Assembly (NCBI GenBank): GCA_000727475.1
Contig: KL647290.1
Location: 2,841,534-2,905,533 of the forward strand
Source: Sarcocystis neurona
Lineage: Eukaryota; Apicomplexa; Conoidasida; Eucoccidiorida; Sarcocystidae
Direction of reading: 5' to 3'
DNA: 64,000 bases
Part shown: piece after piece, positions 12,401 to 26,000 of the stretch
How positions within the stretch are numbered: position 1 is the first letter of the stretch
How the letters are laid out: every line of letters begins with the position of its first letter
Translations under genes and position numbers: made by a program
The notes under the pieces: model-generated
The model's database searches: none
Told to the model about the DNA's origin: nothing
The model's input: the letters and a program-made list of their open reading frames with translations, nothing else

Positions 12401-15400
12401 ATAGATCTTGGTAGGTATATAGAAGTGTAGGCGTGCAAGCATGTATATACGTGTAAGTATCTACCAAAGGACCTGCGTGCTTGTGCTTGTAACTACGAGT
12501 GCCCAAATTCGGTTTGTTCGTCTGCAAGGCATTGCTTGACGGTCTCTTGTAAAGAGACTGCAGGTTAGCAGCCTGTTTATGGACGCATATCTTTATCTAT
12601 CTCTCCCTCTATATATATGTTTATATATGTATATGAATAAGAGTATATATACAGACAGGCGGATCCTTTGAAAATCTGCAGGTATATACACGTGTGCATG
12701 TCTACGTGCGGTACACATGTTTCTCTACATGAATCTGAATTTATGTATATATACGTGTATACGCAGCCTTCTTCTCGAAGGGGCAACGCCAGCAACAGCA
12801 GCGCGACAGCAACAGCAGCGCGACAGCAACAGCAGCGGCAGCAGCAGCACCAGGAGCGCAGTAGCGGCAGACGCTCTGTGTTACACCCCCCCCCCAGCCA
12901 GCAGCAGCACGCGAGGAGCTGTTTCACACGAGAAGAGAAGCACGTGCATATTCAGGTGCCAGGAGTTAGAAGAGACGAACTTTTCCTACGTCCCTTTTGT
13001 AGAAGGAATGTGCTTCTCTTTGTTGCCACTGGTGCTGTGCGCCTCACTGTCCTGCTAATTCTGCTGCTGCTGCTGCTATCGCTCGTGCACCTGCCGCTGC
13101 TGTCGCTCCTGCAGCCGCTGCTGCTGTCGCTCCTGCTGATGCTGTGCGCCTACTCTTGCTCGCGCTCCTGCACGTGCCGCTGCTGTCGCTCCTGCTCCTG
13201 GTGCTGCTGCTGTCGTTCCTGCTCTTGCTGCTATTCCTGCTGTTCCCGTCCGTCTGCTACTGTGGGTGTTGGTCCTGCACGTATTACTTCTCCCTCTGCT
13301 GCTGCTTCTGGCTGCGCCTGGGTGAATACGTATGCAGCCACGCACAACAGCGCCTCATGGCGAATATCCAAGAGTAAATCCGGGAAGCGGGTGCTTCTCT
13401 CTCTGATCAAGAACTGGGTTGTCTGCCAGGCAAGTATTATCCACCGAGTCCCCTGCTCTTCGCTCCCCGACTGCCTGCCGCTGCTTCATTTCTTTCTCTG
13501 TTGCTGCCGGTACCTACGCGGCCTTCTGCTGCAGCCCTTAGGGGGGGGTGCTACTGCTTCTTCGCTGCTGCTGCTCTTCTCTCGTGTCGCTGCTGTCGCG
13601 CGAGCTCCCCACGGTGCTTCTGGCTGCTGGTGGTGACTCGTAGCTGCTGCTGCTGCTTCGTGTCTGCTGCTCCTGTTGCGCGTCGACAGCCGTTTAACTG
13701 CTGGTGCAGCGCATCGGGGGCGGCGTCTGTGTGTTCAGGCCCCCTTGCTGCTGCAGCTGCTTCCTCTCGCCTGCTGCTGCTCTGCAGGCCCTTCGTTGCT
13801 GCTACTCACTGACGGCGGAGCCTGAGTTCCTGTTGTCCTTCGTCTCCCGCGGGGACACACACGTCTTGACGCCTAGCTGCGAGACGGTGTGACTGCTGCT
13901 GCTACTTTTATGCAGTGCCATATGTGCTGCTCTGTCTGTTTGCTGCTTGCGCGTCTGCGTCGCGACGAAGCTCGTGCCACTGCTTCTCGGCTGCTACGCG
14001 TCTGCTGCCGCTCGCTGTTGGAGCTGTGACGCATCGGCCGCTGCGGGTCAAGCGCAGCTGTTGCAAGTCTGCGTCCGCACTTTACAAGCTGCGGCTATTC
14101 CGCTGCCGTTTCTTCGCTGCTGCTCGCCTCCACAGTAGGGCCCGACACTTGCTGCTGCGTAGCTGCTGCTGCTGCGTAGCGGCTGCTGCTGCATCGCCGC
14201 TGCGTGGTTTCCGCGACAGGCTACGTTTCGTCATTCTGCTCATGTTTCACGTGCGCGAGCAGCCAATGTCAGGAAGACGCGTTTCTTGCCGCCGCTATCC
14301 GCCGTTGATGGTGCTGCCGTCTTGTGGTGCACTTCGCTGCTGCTGCTTCTTGGCGCTGGCTGTCGGGTGCAGAACACTTTACTGAAGCGGCAGCGAAGTG
14401 GGCTACAGCTGCTTGTACAGAGTTTCTCCTGCAGCTGCTGCATGCGGACGTGCTACGACTTGCTGCTGTGCTCTTGCGCAGCGGGATGTTCGGTACTGCT
14501 TCCAACAGCTGCTTGTCTACTCCTGAGGGCAAAACGCTTCTGCGTGCGTGACTTCACGTGGGTTCCTCGGGGCAGGCAGAAGGGAAATGGACGGAGGTCG
14601 ATAGCTGCTGCGACTGCCGGTGCATCTCTTCTTGCTGCAGACGAACTGCTGCTGCTGCTGTAGCTTTGCAGCGGCTGTTTCTGTGGCGAGGCTGCTGCCG
14701 CGGCCACAGATGTAGGTTGCTGCTGCTGCTGCCGTAGACTCTTGTTGTTGTTGTGAAGCGACACCACAGCTGCCACTACCCTGCTGCTAGTCAGCAGCAC
14801 CTCGTCGTGGTGCTCACGCGCGTAGCAGCAGTGTAGGGCAGTTGAAACGGCTGGGCTTCGCCAGCTCTCGTTTTCCTGCTGCTGCTGCTTCGAAGACGTC
14901 GCCAGAGCTGTGTCTCTCTGCGTTTATTACCTTACTCCAGTACATACATGTATATACATATATATATATATATATGTATACATGTGTACACAAAAATTCC
15001 GACTAATGAGTGAGTATACTTCTGTACACATATATACATATATACATATATATGTGTGTGTGTGGGCTGCTTGATTTGCTTGTCCTGCCCGTGAGGCTTG
15101 GGGCGCCGAATGTTGCTGTTTGTAACATGCCTGCTGCCCGCCTCGGCATCCGGCGTAACGCTGGACGACGTGCTCCGCTGGCTGCGGCCTGCTCGTGCAG
15201 CTCGGGTGCTGCTGCGTTGTCGCATTCTCGCGTTTGCGGGGATGCAGAAAATTGCTGCCGTGCTGCTGGAGCTGCTGTGGTGTAGCGGCTTGTTTTTACT
15301 GCTGCTGCCGTCTGGTAGCTGGTGCTGCGCGTACGCTTGTCGGCTGCTGCTGCTGCTGTTGTGCGTTATGCGTGGCTTTGTTGCTGCTGCTGCTGTTGTT

Positions 15401-18400
15401 GCATTGCCGTCATTGTGGAGGCCCGGCTGCTACTGCGCGGCGGCGAGATGCCGCTGGGGCCGTGGTGACGTGTGGTGTGCGTCTGCAGCTGCCGTTGCTG
15501 TAGTAGGGATAAAGCTGCTTCTCCTACCATACGTCAGCGGCAACGAAGCCAAGAGTGCCTGCTTCGTGCTGCTCTGCGAGTGGGGCGGCTGTGCTGTGTG
15601 GGATGTCGAGGTGGTGCTGCTGGCGCTGCTGCGACGTAGATGCTGTCTGCGGTTTCGTCGCCGTTGATGCTGCGTTGCTGCAGCTGGAGCACATGAGCGA
15701 TGCAGCTGAATTGCCGCTGCTCGTTTGTGAAGCTGCTGCGGTTGCTAGTGCAGCGTAGCTGCCGCTGGCGCTGCTATCCTGCTCCTGCGGCTGCGGAGGC
15801 GTGGAGATTGCTGCGGCTGCTCCTTGCTGCCACGGCTGTCCCTCGGCTTAGCAGGTGTTGCTGCTTCTTCTGCGTAGGTGGCGGTGCGGCTGCGCTGCAT
15901 GCGCGTGGCGGCTGCTTTTCAGCTGCTGCCGCGTTGCTGCTGTGCGTATATGGCGTTGCTGTGTTTGGCTGCTGCTGGCGCTTCATCGAAGGCGACGTGT
16001 CTGCGCAGGTGACGACGCTGCTGCTGCTGCTAGTCGTGACAGATGCTGCTGCCCTTCTTTTCTGCTGCTCTGCGTCTCCCATGCACGCTGCGTACTTAAC
16101 CGGGTGCACGCCTGCTGCCGATGTTTGTCGGGTGCAGGAAGTAAATTTGTCAACGCAGCTGCGGCGCGGCATCCGCTGGTTGGATCTGCGGGTGTGCAAA
16201 CTGGCTGAACCGAAGAATCCCCAGCAGCGGCGCCAGCAGCAGCAGGCGGAAGAGGCGAGGAAGGCGGAGGCAGCGGCAGCTTCTAAAGCTGGTGCTGAAG
16301 AAGCAACAGCACCAGCAGGTAAAGCCTGTGGTGCAGCAGCAGGTGCAGCAGCAGCAGGTGCAGCAGCAGCAGGTGCAGCAGCAGCAGGTGCAGCAGCAGA
16401 AGCGGCGGGAAAACAGACGCCGCAACAGCAGCAAGCAACGGAGGCAAAGTGCCCGCAGTAACGCAGCAGGTGAAGCAGTAGCTGCAGCAGCGATGGGGAA
16501 AGCAGCAGAGGCCGGCCGCATTCAGCAGGACGGGCAGCGCACCAGCAACGTCAGTCCGCATGCAGCAGCAGCAGCGTGTGTGTGGCAGCAACGGCACCTC
16601 GAGTAGAAGCACAGCGGCAGCCACCAGTGTCGCTCAAGCAAGAGGCAGCAGAGTGGCAACTGTACGTCGAAGTGCTGCAGCACCATATAATGCCGCAGCA
16701 GGGAAGAAGGGGACAACAGAGCGCACATACATCAGGCGGACGGCAACAACAAAAAAGTGCCACACCAGGAGCGTCAGCAGCATAGTCTTCAGAAGCAGCA
16801 GGAGCAGCAGGAACTCCCGTCCCCCTTCCTCCACGTGCAGCAGCAGCTATAGCAGCAGCAAAAAGAATCGGACGAGGAGTAGCGGTGGCAGCAACAGCAG
16901 CAGCAGCCGCAGAGGAGCATCACGCCGCTGCGTTGTGTTGGAGACTCTTAGCCGACGTGTTGATTTCTTATTTCCCACCACGAATGTGTGCATTCCTGAA
17001 ACTACTGACCGATATAAATACGCACACATCTGTGCGCCATATATAGGTGTATATGGTTTGTATATATGTGTATGAAGGAATATGCGTACGCACACGCGTA
17101 CGCGCCATTATATATATATATATATGTTTGTATATTGATCTATGCAGGCATAACGCATATGCAGGTGTGTCACTACATAAAGGGAGGAATGAAACGAGAC
17201 GAGATACGGTTCTTCGTGTGTGGGGCTGTCCCGGCCCTCCTTCTGGTTGTTGCTGCAGCGCGTCCTTCAACCTTGTACACAGTCCTGAGGCGCTTTGCTG
17301 AACTTTCTGCTGCTGCTGCTGCCGCTAAATTCCCCGCGGGGGGGTCGCGCACTGCTGCTGCAGCTGCGTCTATGTTGTCGAAGAGGTGTAGTCACCGCCG
17401 CTGCGCCGGCCGTCGTTCTCTTGCTGCGGTGTGTGCGTGCGGTGCAGAAGCAGCTGCGACTGCTGCTGGTGTCACTTCAACTCGCGACCGCCCGGCGAAG
17501 CACGCAAGCAGCGTACTGGACGCCGCACCACATCCGCAGCAGCCCACAGGGAAAGAGCAGCAGCAGCAGCACGAGGAGGGGCAACTCGGCGCGCAGCAGC
17601 AGCCGCTGACAGTGCAAGCTGGGCAGCACAAGTCACCTCAGACGCACGGACATGCGAAGGCTACGAAGCGCAGCAGCAGAAGGCCGTCGGCGGAGAGGGA
17701 AACGCATGACGAGCATGCAGACCACGTGCATCAAATATCTGCAAGACACGCCAGCTCGCAGTCTCCCGTCTCTTCTTCTTCCTCGGTTGCTGCTGCGCGA
17801 GGGACGAGGCCTGCGCTGCTGCCCGCTGCTGCTGCAGGCGATTCCCGCGTCCGACTGGTGCCGCACTGCGCTCATGGTGGCGTCTGCACCGTGCCTCTGG
17901 TCAGCAGAAGAGTTGGTAACTGCTTCACGAGTCTTCCCCATTTTCATCTGCGTGGATTCTTCGACTCGTCTTTGCGCTGAAGACGCAAACGTTTCTCTTC
18001 CTTTCCTGTCGAATGCAGGAGCGTACGGACTCTATGACGTATCTGTGGACACATGTGTGTGCCTGCTAAGTGTACAGACTCCTACACATGTACACATACA
18101 TATGTATATATATATACATATGTATCTATACATATATATATATATATGTATATCTTGGTGAGTATACATACTGGAACGTGTATATACATATATATATATA
18201 TATATGCATGCAGTCTTTGTATGTACAGTCGTTTTTACATTATAGGAAAGAGTTTGCACGTTACACACACTCCCATCGGTGTATATATATATATATATAT
18301 AGGTTTCCATATATATAAATATATATATATATATACGAATAGCGAGTCAGTCTCCGTAGTCGTCTGTGAGTAGGTATACGTGTGTGTGTGTGTGTGTGTG

Positions 18401-19978
18401 TGTATATGGAGTGCATGTACAAGGCACATATGCTTCCGTGTTGGAAGGCGTGTAGGCCACTGCGGTGTCCACATGTCTCCGCGGATAAATGTGCCACGGC
18501 TCCCGCGTTAAATAATGCCTCTCAGCTGCTGCTGTTGTTGTGTGGTTTCGCTTTGCTTCGTGTAATAATGGCCCTGGTTTGCTGTTTTTGTGTGGGGTCC
18601 TCTCGCTACGTCGAGTAATGCCGCTGGAACGCTGTGCTGTCCCTCTGGGCTCCCTTTGGCTGCTGCTGCTGCTGGTGCTCTGTGCAGATTTCGGCGCTGA
18701 AGGAAGTGAGGCAGTTCCTGTACGCACACCCCACGGAGATCGTCGTGCTGAGTTTTGCTTCAGATGCTGGCGTCTGCCAAGGTGCCTTCCATGACACCCG
18801 CCCGCTGACGCCCAGCGAGACAGACTTCTACGTGGCGGCGCTCTTGAAGAACTTCCTGGGCTCGGCTCTGCAGCGCAGTACGACTGTGCGCGAGCTCCTG
18901 CAGCGGTAGGCGTGCGCCTTCCAGGTGCTGCTTCTGTCCCGGCTGCTGCTACTGCTGCTCGAGCGGCTTTTTGCTGCCCCCGCTCGAAGAAGCCCCCTCG
19001 CGTATGTGACAGTGAAGCTGCTTGTCTGCTCTGCTGCTGCACGCACGTCAACCAACTCCGAGTGTCTACATCTATGAAGCCCCTACGTGCATATACTGTG
19101 AGAACACCTCCGCCCATCCAAATATATCCACGAATCTCTTATATATATATATATGTTTGCCTACATGCACACGTGCGTATGCATTTGTATGGCGATACGA
19201 GCGAAGGAGATTTAGACAGTTCTTCCTCTCTTCCACGCCCTCTCTCTCGATGTAAACGTATACGTGGGCATGTGTATGTATGTAGGGAGGGAGACGAGAG
19301 GGGGACCTCCAGACAGCTTCAGCTGCAGGCCCGCATTTATACATATATATATATATAATCCTGTGCGTGATATACACGTAGAAGTGTCCCTGCTGCGGCG
19401 ACGTTAAGGATACGTGGAAATGCCTGCAATCTGCGCAACAGCTGTAAACTTTTGTGTTCGGGAATATATACATACCTAGACCTACATACATACATCTGTA
19501 TCTCGCTGGTCGGCGTAGATGACTCTGTACACACGGTAGAAACACTCAGAAGTGTACACGGGGTGGGCGAATATATATATGGATATAATGCAGCGTAATG
19601 CAGAGCGAACGAGTGTGTATATGCATACAGCACACGTACGTATATGTCTTAAGTATGCATATGTATGTAGAGAGAGGCACATTAAAGGATGAGTGTATAT
19701 ATATATATATGTATATGCGTGACAAGCTGACTACCAAATCTAGGCGTTCAAGATGAGTTAAGGCGCTGGTGACTCAGAGACAGAAAGACGGATAGATACG
19801 CGTGAGTGTATATACATATGCATGTGTGTGTATATATGTTTCCTCCATTTAGACGTATGTATGAGTGTGTACCTATCTGTCGCCTTCGTACTAAATATCG
19901 TTTTGAGACTCCTTTCTTGCTACTGTGGAGTCGTGTGCAACCTGAACTGTCCGGATACCACCAAGCATATCACATTCA

Positions 19979-20014
<36 letters not shown>

Positions 20015-23000
20015 TATGTGTGTATGAAGGTAGATATAGATGTAGATGTGAGATACTGTGAGGGTTCTTTGATGACAGACGCATGCGCTGATGTTGTGTT
20101 ACTTCCACCGTAGATGCGGATAGCATGCTGGCAATCCTGCTCAGCAAGTGTTTGTTGCCGGTCTTTTGCAGAAACCAGCGAGTGATTTACTTGTGGAATC
20201 ACCAGGAGCGATGTTTGCCCGAGGCAGCCGCATGCGACGCGTGCAGGCAGCGACAGCAGCAACAGCAGGGGACGCAACGCGAGCAGAAGGAAGGGACACA
20301 GCTGCAGAAGAGAGGTGCTCTTTCTTGGTTTTCGAAACCAGAAGAGGCAGGAGGTTTAACTGCGCTGGACCTGGAGGAGGAGCCGCAGCAGCGAGGCGAC
20401 GCGTCATGTACAAAGGAGGAGCGACGAGCCGTCGGTAAGGAGGCCTAGCTGCTGCACTTCATTCCCTAGAGAGCGACTGCAGAAGCTGCAGCTGCTGTGT
20501 GAGTAGGATAGAGCAGCAACAGCAGCAGCAGGGAAGCAGGGGAGGGAAAGGAGAAGAATGCAGCCGCAGCAGCAACAGCAGCATCATCAATGCGCTGAAA
20601 GAAGAAGCACCGGCAGCTGCCAGCGCTCGTCCAGAGAAGGGACGCACATGTCAGAAACCACAGCAGCAGAAAACAGAGCAGAAGAAGCGCCGCTGTTTCT
20701 GCAGGTGGTCGCAGCAGAAAGAAGAACAACTGCAGGGGTCGCAGTGGCAGCAGTATCACTCTGCACGGCGGTAACTGATACTTGTTATGACGGTTATACT
20801 CCTTCGAACAGCAGCAACCACACAGCAGTGGGTGCAGCAGCAGCACTCAGAAGTGCAGGATCAGCAGCTACAGCAGCAGCAGGTCACAGCGAGATCGGCA
20901 GCAACGGCGTGTGCAACACAGCACCAGCATCAGCGACGCGTAGCAGCAGGAGCGCGACAACAGCAGCTGCGCGACAGCAGCAGCCGCGCGACAGCAGCAG
21001 TCGCGCGAGAGCAGCAGCAACCAGAGTTGTGGCAGCGACAATAAGAGTAGCGGCATCAGAAGGGGGACCACCAGTGTCGTCAGCAGCAACAGCAACGGGA
21101 GGTACATTACCCGCAGTAGCAAGAGTGACAGCAGCAGCAATGGAGCAGTAGCGCCACGAGGAGCGACAAGGGCCGGCACGTGAGGGGCCGCTGCAGCAAC
21201 TTCTTAACCGGCTGCAGCATGCGGCTGCTTTTCTTGTTTGCTGCAGGTGCGGAGAAGTTGCTACGGCGTGACGGCGATTCTGCTGCTGGGGAAGAGGTCG
21301 CCCCGAGCGGCGGGAGTGGCAGCAACCAGCATGTCACACGGATCCAAGCGGCCGACGACGGCGCTGCGGCTGCAATGTCCTGCTGCTGCCAGCAGCGCCA
21401 GCGCTTGGAAGTGTGGCTGCAGCAGGCGTACCCGGTGAGAAGCAAGCAATTTCACATTGACAGGAGAACTTTTCCCAGACGGTTTCGCAGTACTTACGGG
21501 GACCCAGGAAAAGGCAGAGGGAGCAGCAGTGTCGCAGTGGAAGAGTTGCAGAGCGAGCAGCGTGACACAGCAGGGATAGCAGAGTGACAACCGCAGCAGT
21601 CGAAGAGCTGCAGCAGCACAGACGTGGAAGGGCAGCCAGCACTCCCACAACAGCAGCGCAGGAGCAGCAGTGTCGACAGTAGCCGTGGAAGTGGGCCCCA
21701 CGTGTTATTCTTCAAGAGGAGGCGCAGCAGCAAGTCTATCGGCAGGGAAACGGCAGCGACTGTAGCAATGGTTGTACATTACCAGCAACAGGAGCAACAC
21801 CAGCCGTAGAGGACGCAGGCGCAAAAAGGGGTATGGACGAAAGGAAAACAGCAACAACGTCAGCGCGGGGAAGACGATTAAACCAGGGCAATAGAAGCGT
21901 CACGAAGACAAGAGAAGCAGCTGCGGCAGTGTTCGTTGTTGTCTTGCATAGGAGGCCAGCCCGCCCAGGCAACTGAGAGAAAGGGGCAGCAGCACGTCAC
22001 ACTGAAGGCGACAGCAGACGACACGCACATATTTCATCAAGGGCAACATCGTCCCCGAACATTTACAGCAGCACGTCTGTGTTTTGTCCTTTGCGCGCGC
22101 TGCCAACACTAATGTGTCGCCATTCCAGCAGGTGAATCGTACAGACCGCTGCCACTTTTCCATTTGCTGCTGCCGAGCCACTGCGCGCTGCGACTTTTTC
22201 CGATGCTGCTGCTGCTGGTGCTGTTGCTGGGGCTCCTGCTGTTGCTGCTCCTGCTGCTGTCAAGGCACTTCTCCCCATTGGTGCTTGCGTGGCTGCGGCG
22301 GCTGCGGCTGTCGCGGTGCTGGCGCTGTCGTTGCTGCGACACTAGCTGCTGCTGCTGATTCCCCGTTCGGGGGGCCTGGCTGACATATAATACGTCTTCT
22401 TAGCAGCAGCTCCATCAGCAACACAACGGTCTGGAGACGGCAGGGAGCCGCCGTCTCCACGCTTGGCATGTCTGTGTAGATGAGAGGAGACTCTCTGCAG
22501 CGCAGCGTTTGATAGCAGGCAGCGGGGAGGAGCAGTCGGTCGAGCCAGAATAAGCAGCTCGACGATTCTTCAGGTATTGGCTGCTAGTCAACAATACAAC
22601 GACAGTGACACCAGCCTCGCTGGGGGAAAGCAGCAGCACACTTTTCCTGCTCTCCGACAGCATCAGGAACACGGCAAGGATGCTTGTATGTGTTTGCACC
22701 CATATGTATGTGTACGCACGTCTTTATCTTTGAAACAAAATTTTTCTTTCTGCATTACATGCTAAGTGAAGTGGAATACAATGTTCTAAGTGAGCAGCAA
22801 GTAGAAGAAGAGACACGGCGTACGGCCTTTGAAGATCCACGCATTTGTCTGCGTGAAGAGATTGAACCATACCCCGTGTGTGTGAGGGTACATGACACAG
22901 GTGTACACACGTGTATGTATTTATGTATGTATATGTATTTTCTACATTTGTGTGTCTTTCTTTGATTGTGTACGGAGGCGTTGTTGCAGTCTAACACATT

Positions 23001-26000
23001 TCTGTGTAAAGGTCATTGAATAGTACTACGGAAGCAGTAACGGGGACAGTGTGGAGCATTTGCAGCAGTGCGAGAGTAGCAGGAGCCGCAGAAACAGCTG
23101 TGCTGCGGTTTTCTCCGCTACAGCGCACATGCATAGGTGGGGGATGTGTATGTCGGCGGTGGGGTGTGTGTGTGTGTTTCAGTTCTTCTGCACCGACGCT
23201 TCCTCGCTGGAGAAGCTGCTGCAGCTGCGGACGTTTTCTCCTCAAGGAGCTTCGAAGCACCCGGCTGCTGCGCGTGAAGGCGGAGGACCAGCAGCCGCGG
23301 CGGGAGAGAAGGCTCCTGCGTCTGGTGTGCTACAGAAGCATCACCCTGCTACTAAAGGAGTCGACTCCCTTCCTGCAGCTGCCGGTGCTTCGTCGCTGCA
23401 GGGCAGTAGCAGCAGCAGCGGTGACGGCAGCAGGAGCCGCCGTAGCTTCGACAGCAGCGGCAGCGATAGAAGAGTTTTTAGCAGCAACGCGCGATGTAGC
23501 AGCAGCAGTAGCAGCGCGGAAGACAGTTTGCGTAAGGGCGGAGAAAGGAAGGAGTTGCACCAGCAGACAGAGAACTCAGCAGCAGATGAACCGGCACCAT
23601 CTATCATGGCAGATATGGCGCATTCAGATGCTGATGCAGGCACCAGCTATTCCAGCGAAACTTCGCTTGAAAATGTGCAGCGTCATGCGCGCGCACGCGC
23701 AGCAAGGCGGAGAAGGACGAAGAAACGCATCACAGTCGAAACTCCTGAGACAGCAAGTCCTGCTGACGCTCCTCCTGCTGGTGCTGCTGGCGCTGGTGGA
23801 GGAGGAGGAGGAGCGACACCTGCGGCGGGTGCTGCAGTGTCTGCTGCTGCCCCTTCCAAGAGCGCAGTCCGAAGCGAAGAAGCGGCAGGTTCTCATACCT
23901 CGTGTTCTGCTGCTGCTGGTTCGGCGTCTGGTGCTGCAGACGTTGCTGCTCCTGCGACAGCAGTCCACACCAGCGGCGTGACTGTGTTTGGCAGAGAGTA
24001 CCCGCGGAGTCCTTTTCTTGCAGGTCCTTCGACTCTGGTCAAAAGCTGGATAGACACACGGGCAATCACTCCCGATGTGCTGCTGGTCAATCTTGCATTG
24101 TGGTTGGAGAAGCAACAGCAGAGTTTCACGGCGGAGCAGCGACAGCAGCAGCAAGTGCTGCAGCTGCCGGAACAGCAACAGCGACAGCAACAGCGGAAAC
24201 ACGACAGGAAGAAGCAGCTGCAGGGGGAACAACAGAGCGATGCGTCGCAGCGGGTGCAGACCCACCAGGGGACGCAGCAGCGCGAGGATGGTCAACGGCA
24301 GCAGCAAGACCACCCTCGAGAGGAAGCAACACGGATGCGCAAGGAACAGAAGCGACAGAGACAAAGGGGAAAAGCCGAGAAGCAACAGCTGCTGTCAGAT
24401 ATGCACCTGAAGCCTTTCACCTTCTCAATGCTCTGCGGTAAGGCATAAAAAGCACAACACAGGATGGATTCTGGCCGCCCACGGAAGAAAAGACCTGCTG
24501 CACTGCAGTGCTACTCGATAACAATTGCGTTGGTAGCCGATATCCGACACTGTCATGCAGTGCACTCGTCTCTCTCCCTCTATATGTATAAATATATATA
24601 TATATATACAGAAGTACAGATGTTTCGATATGTGTATACGTGTATACACATATGTAAACGTGTATATGTAAACATGTGTACCGTTATACGTATGTGTACA
24701 ACTGTAACCTGCTCACCGATGTGTATACGCAGGGTAGTATATATATATATACATACGTGTGTTTCTACCTGTGTATGCACATACGCTTATTCAACTCGCA
24801 TTTTTGCAACCCATATATCTACATACGTATGTACATATGTATACCGTCTGTGTCTCGGTATGCCTACTGACGTCCGCGCAGCCGTAAATGTGATCGGCAT
24901 ACATGTGGAAGGACGTGTACACGTGCATGCGTATGTGAGTGGTATTTCTCCGAGTGAATATGAGACTGTAGACGAGTGAGTCAGATTTATATTCTCGCGT
25001 GGGTGGCGCAGAAGATGTAGAGAGGGGCTCACGCGCAGCCATTGCGCTCGGTCGACGTCCTCATCTGTATATTCCACTCGCTACTGCAGTAGGATGTGCG
25101 CCTGCGTGCTTTGAATACATATACAGATGTGTAAGCCTAAGCATGTATTCGTTTGTGCTGCTTGTCCGTGTTTGTTAGTGAATCTAGACACACGAAGACT
25201 TCCACGCACGCCTCTGCGGTTACTCGGACGATTATGTATCTGCGTCGATACAGAATGTATGCGTCGATATGTATGCGTGTGTACGTGGTTACAAATGGGT
25301 CACGCGTACGTGCATTACGTACGCACACACCTGCGAAGGTGTGCACGTGCATGTATATCTACATGTGTATATAAGTATATATTTGTATGCATATATATAT
25401 ATATATTTATGCCGACACAGAGACGAGAGCCAATATATACACAGGAAACGAAGAAAAGGAGACATGTGTTTATATCTGAGGTTTGGGTGCGTCTGAGACA
25501 GGCGAGGTAACGGCTCCTGACTACGTGGGATTGACAGTGCTGACGTACTGGACGACGCAGGCAGGTTGTGCGCTGCGGCAGATGCATGGCCTGCGCGTAG
25601 CAGGGAAGAAGACGAACAAGTTGCTGCTGCAGTTTCTGGTGCAGCAGCAGCTGCTTGCGAGACAGAGGCGGTTGCAGATGCTGTGGAAAAAGCGATGCAA
25701 GCAGCTGAGAAAGCCGAAGGAGCGAGCACCAGATTTGTCTGCTTCCAGCAATCCTGTGATTGAAACAGATGCTAATGCCGCCTTCTTGCAGGAGCCGGAC
25801 CTTTCTGATGTGCCTGCTGCTGCAGCTGCTCTTTGTGAGGAGGACTCTTCTTCTTATTCTCCCGCCTCCGGCGCTGCTCGAGATGTTTCTCTCTCCACTG
25901 CTGTTGCGGAAGCGGACGACTTCTCTTCTCCGGATGCTGCAGACGTGGATAACGCGACTTCGTCTTCTGCAAAAGCTGGTGATGCCTTGTTGGCGGCTGG

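Noticed and set aside
15098..15667. 189-codon plus-strand frame with a hydrophobic start
   Set aside because: The Leu/Ala/Cys runs are direct translations of CTG repeats inside the GC-AG intron; no domain, and it breaks the PLC exon chain.
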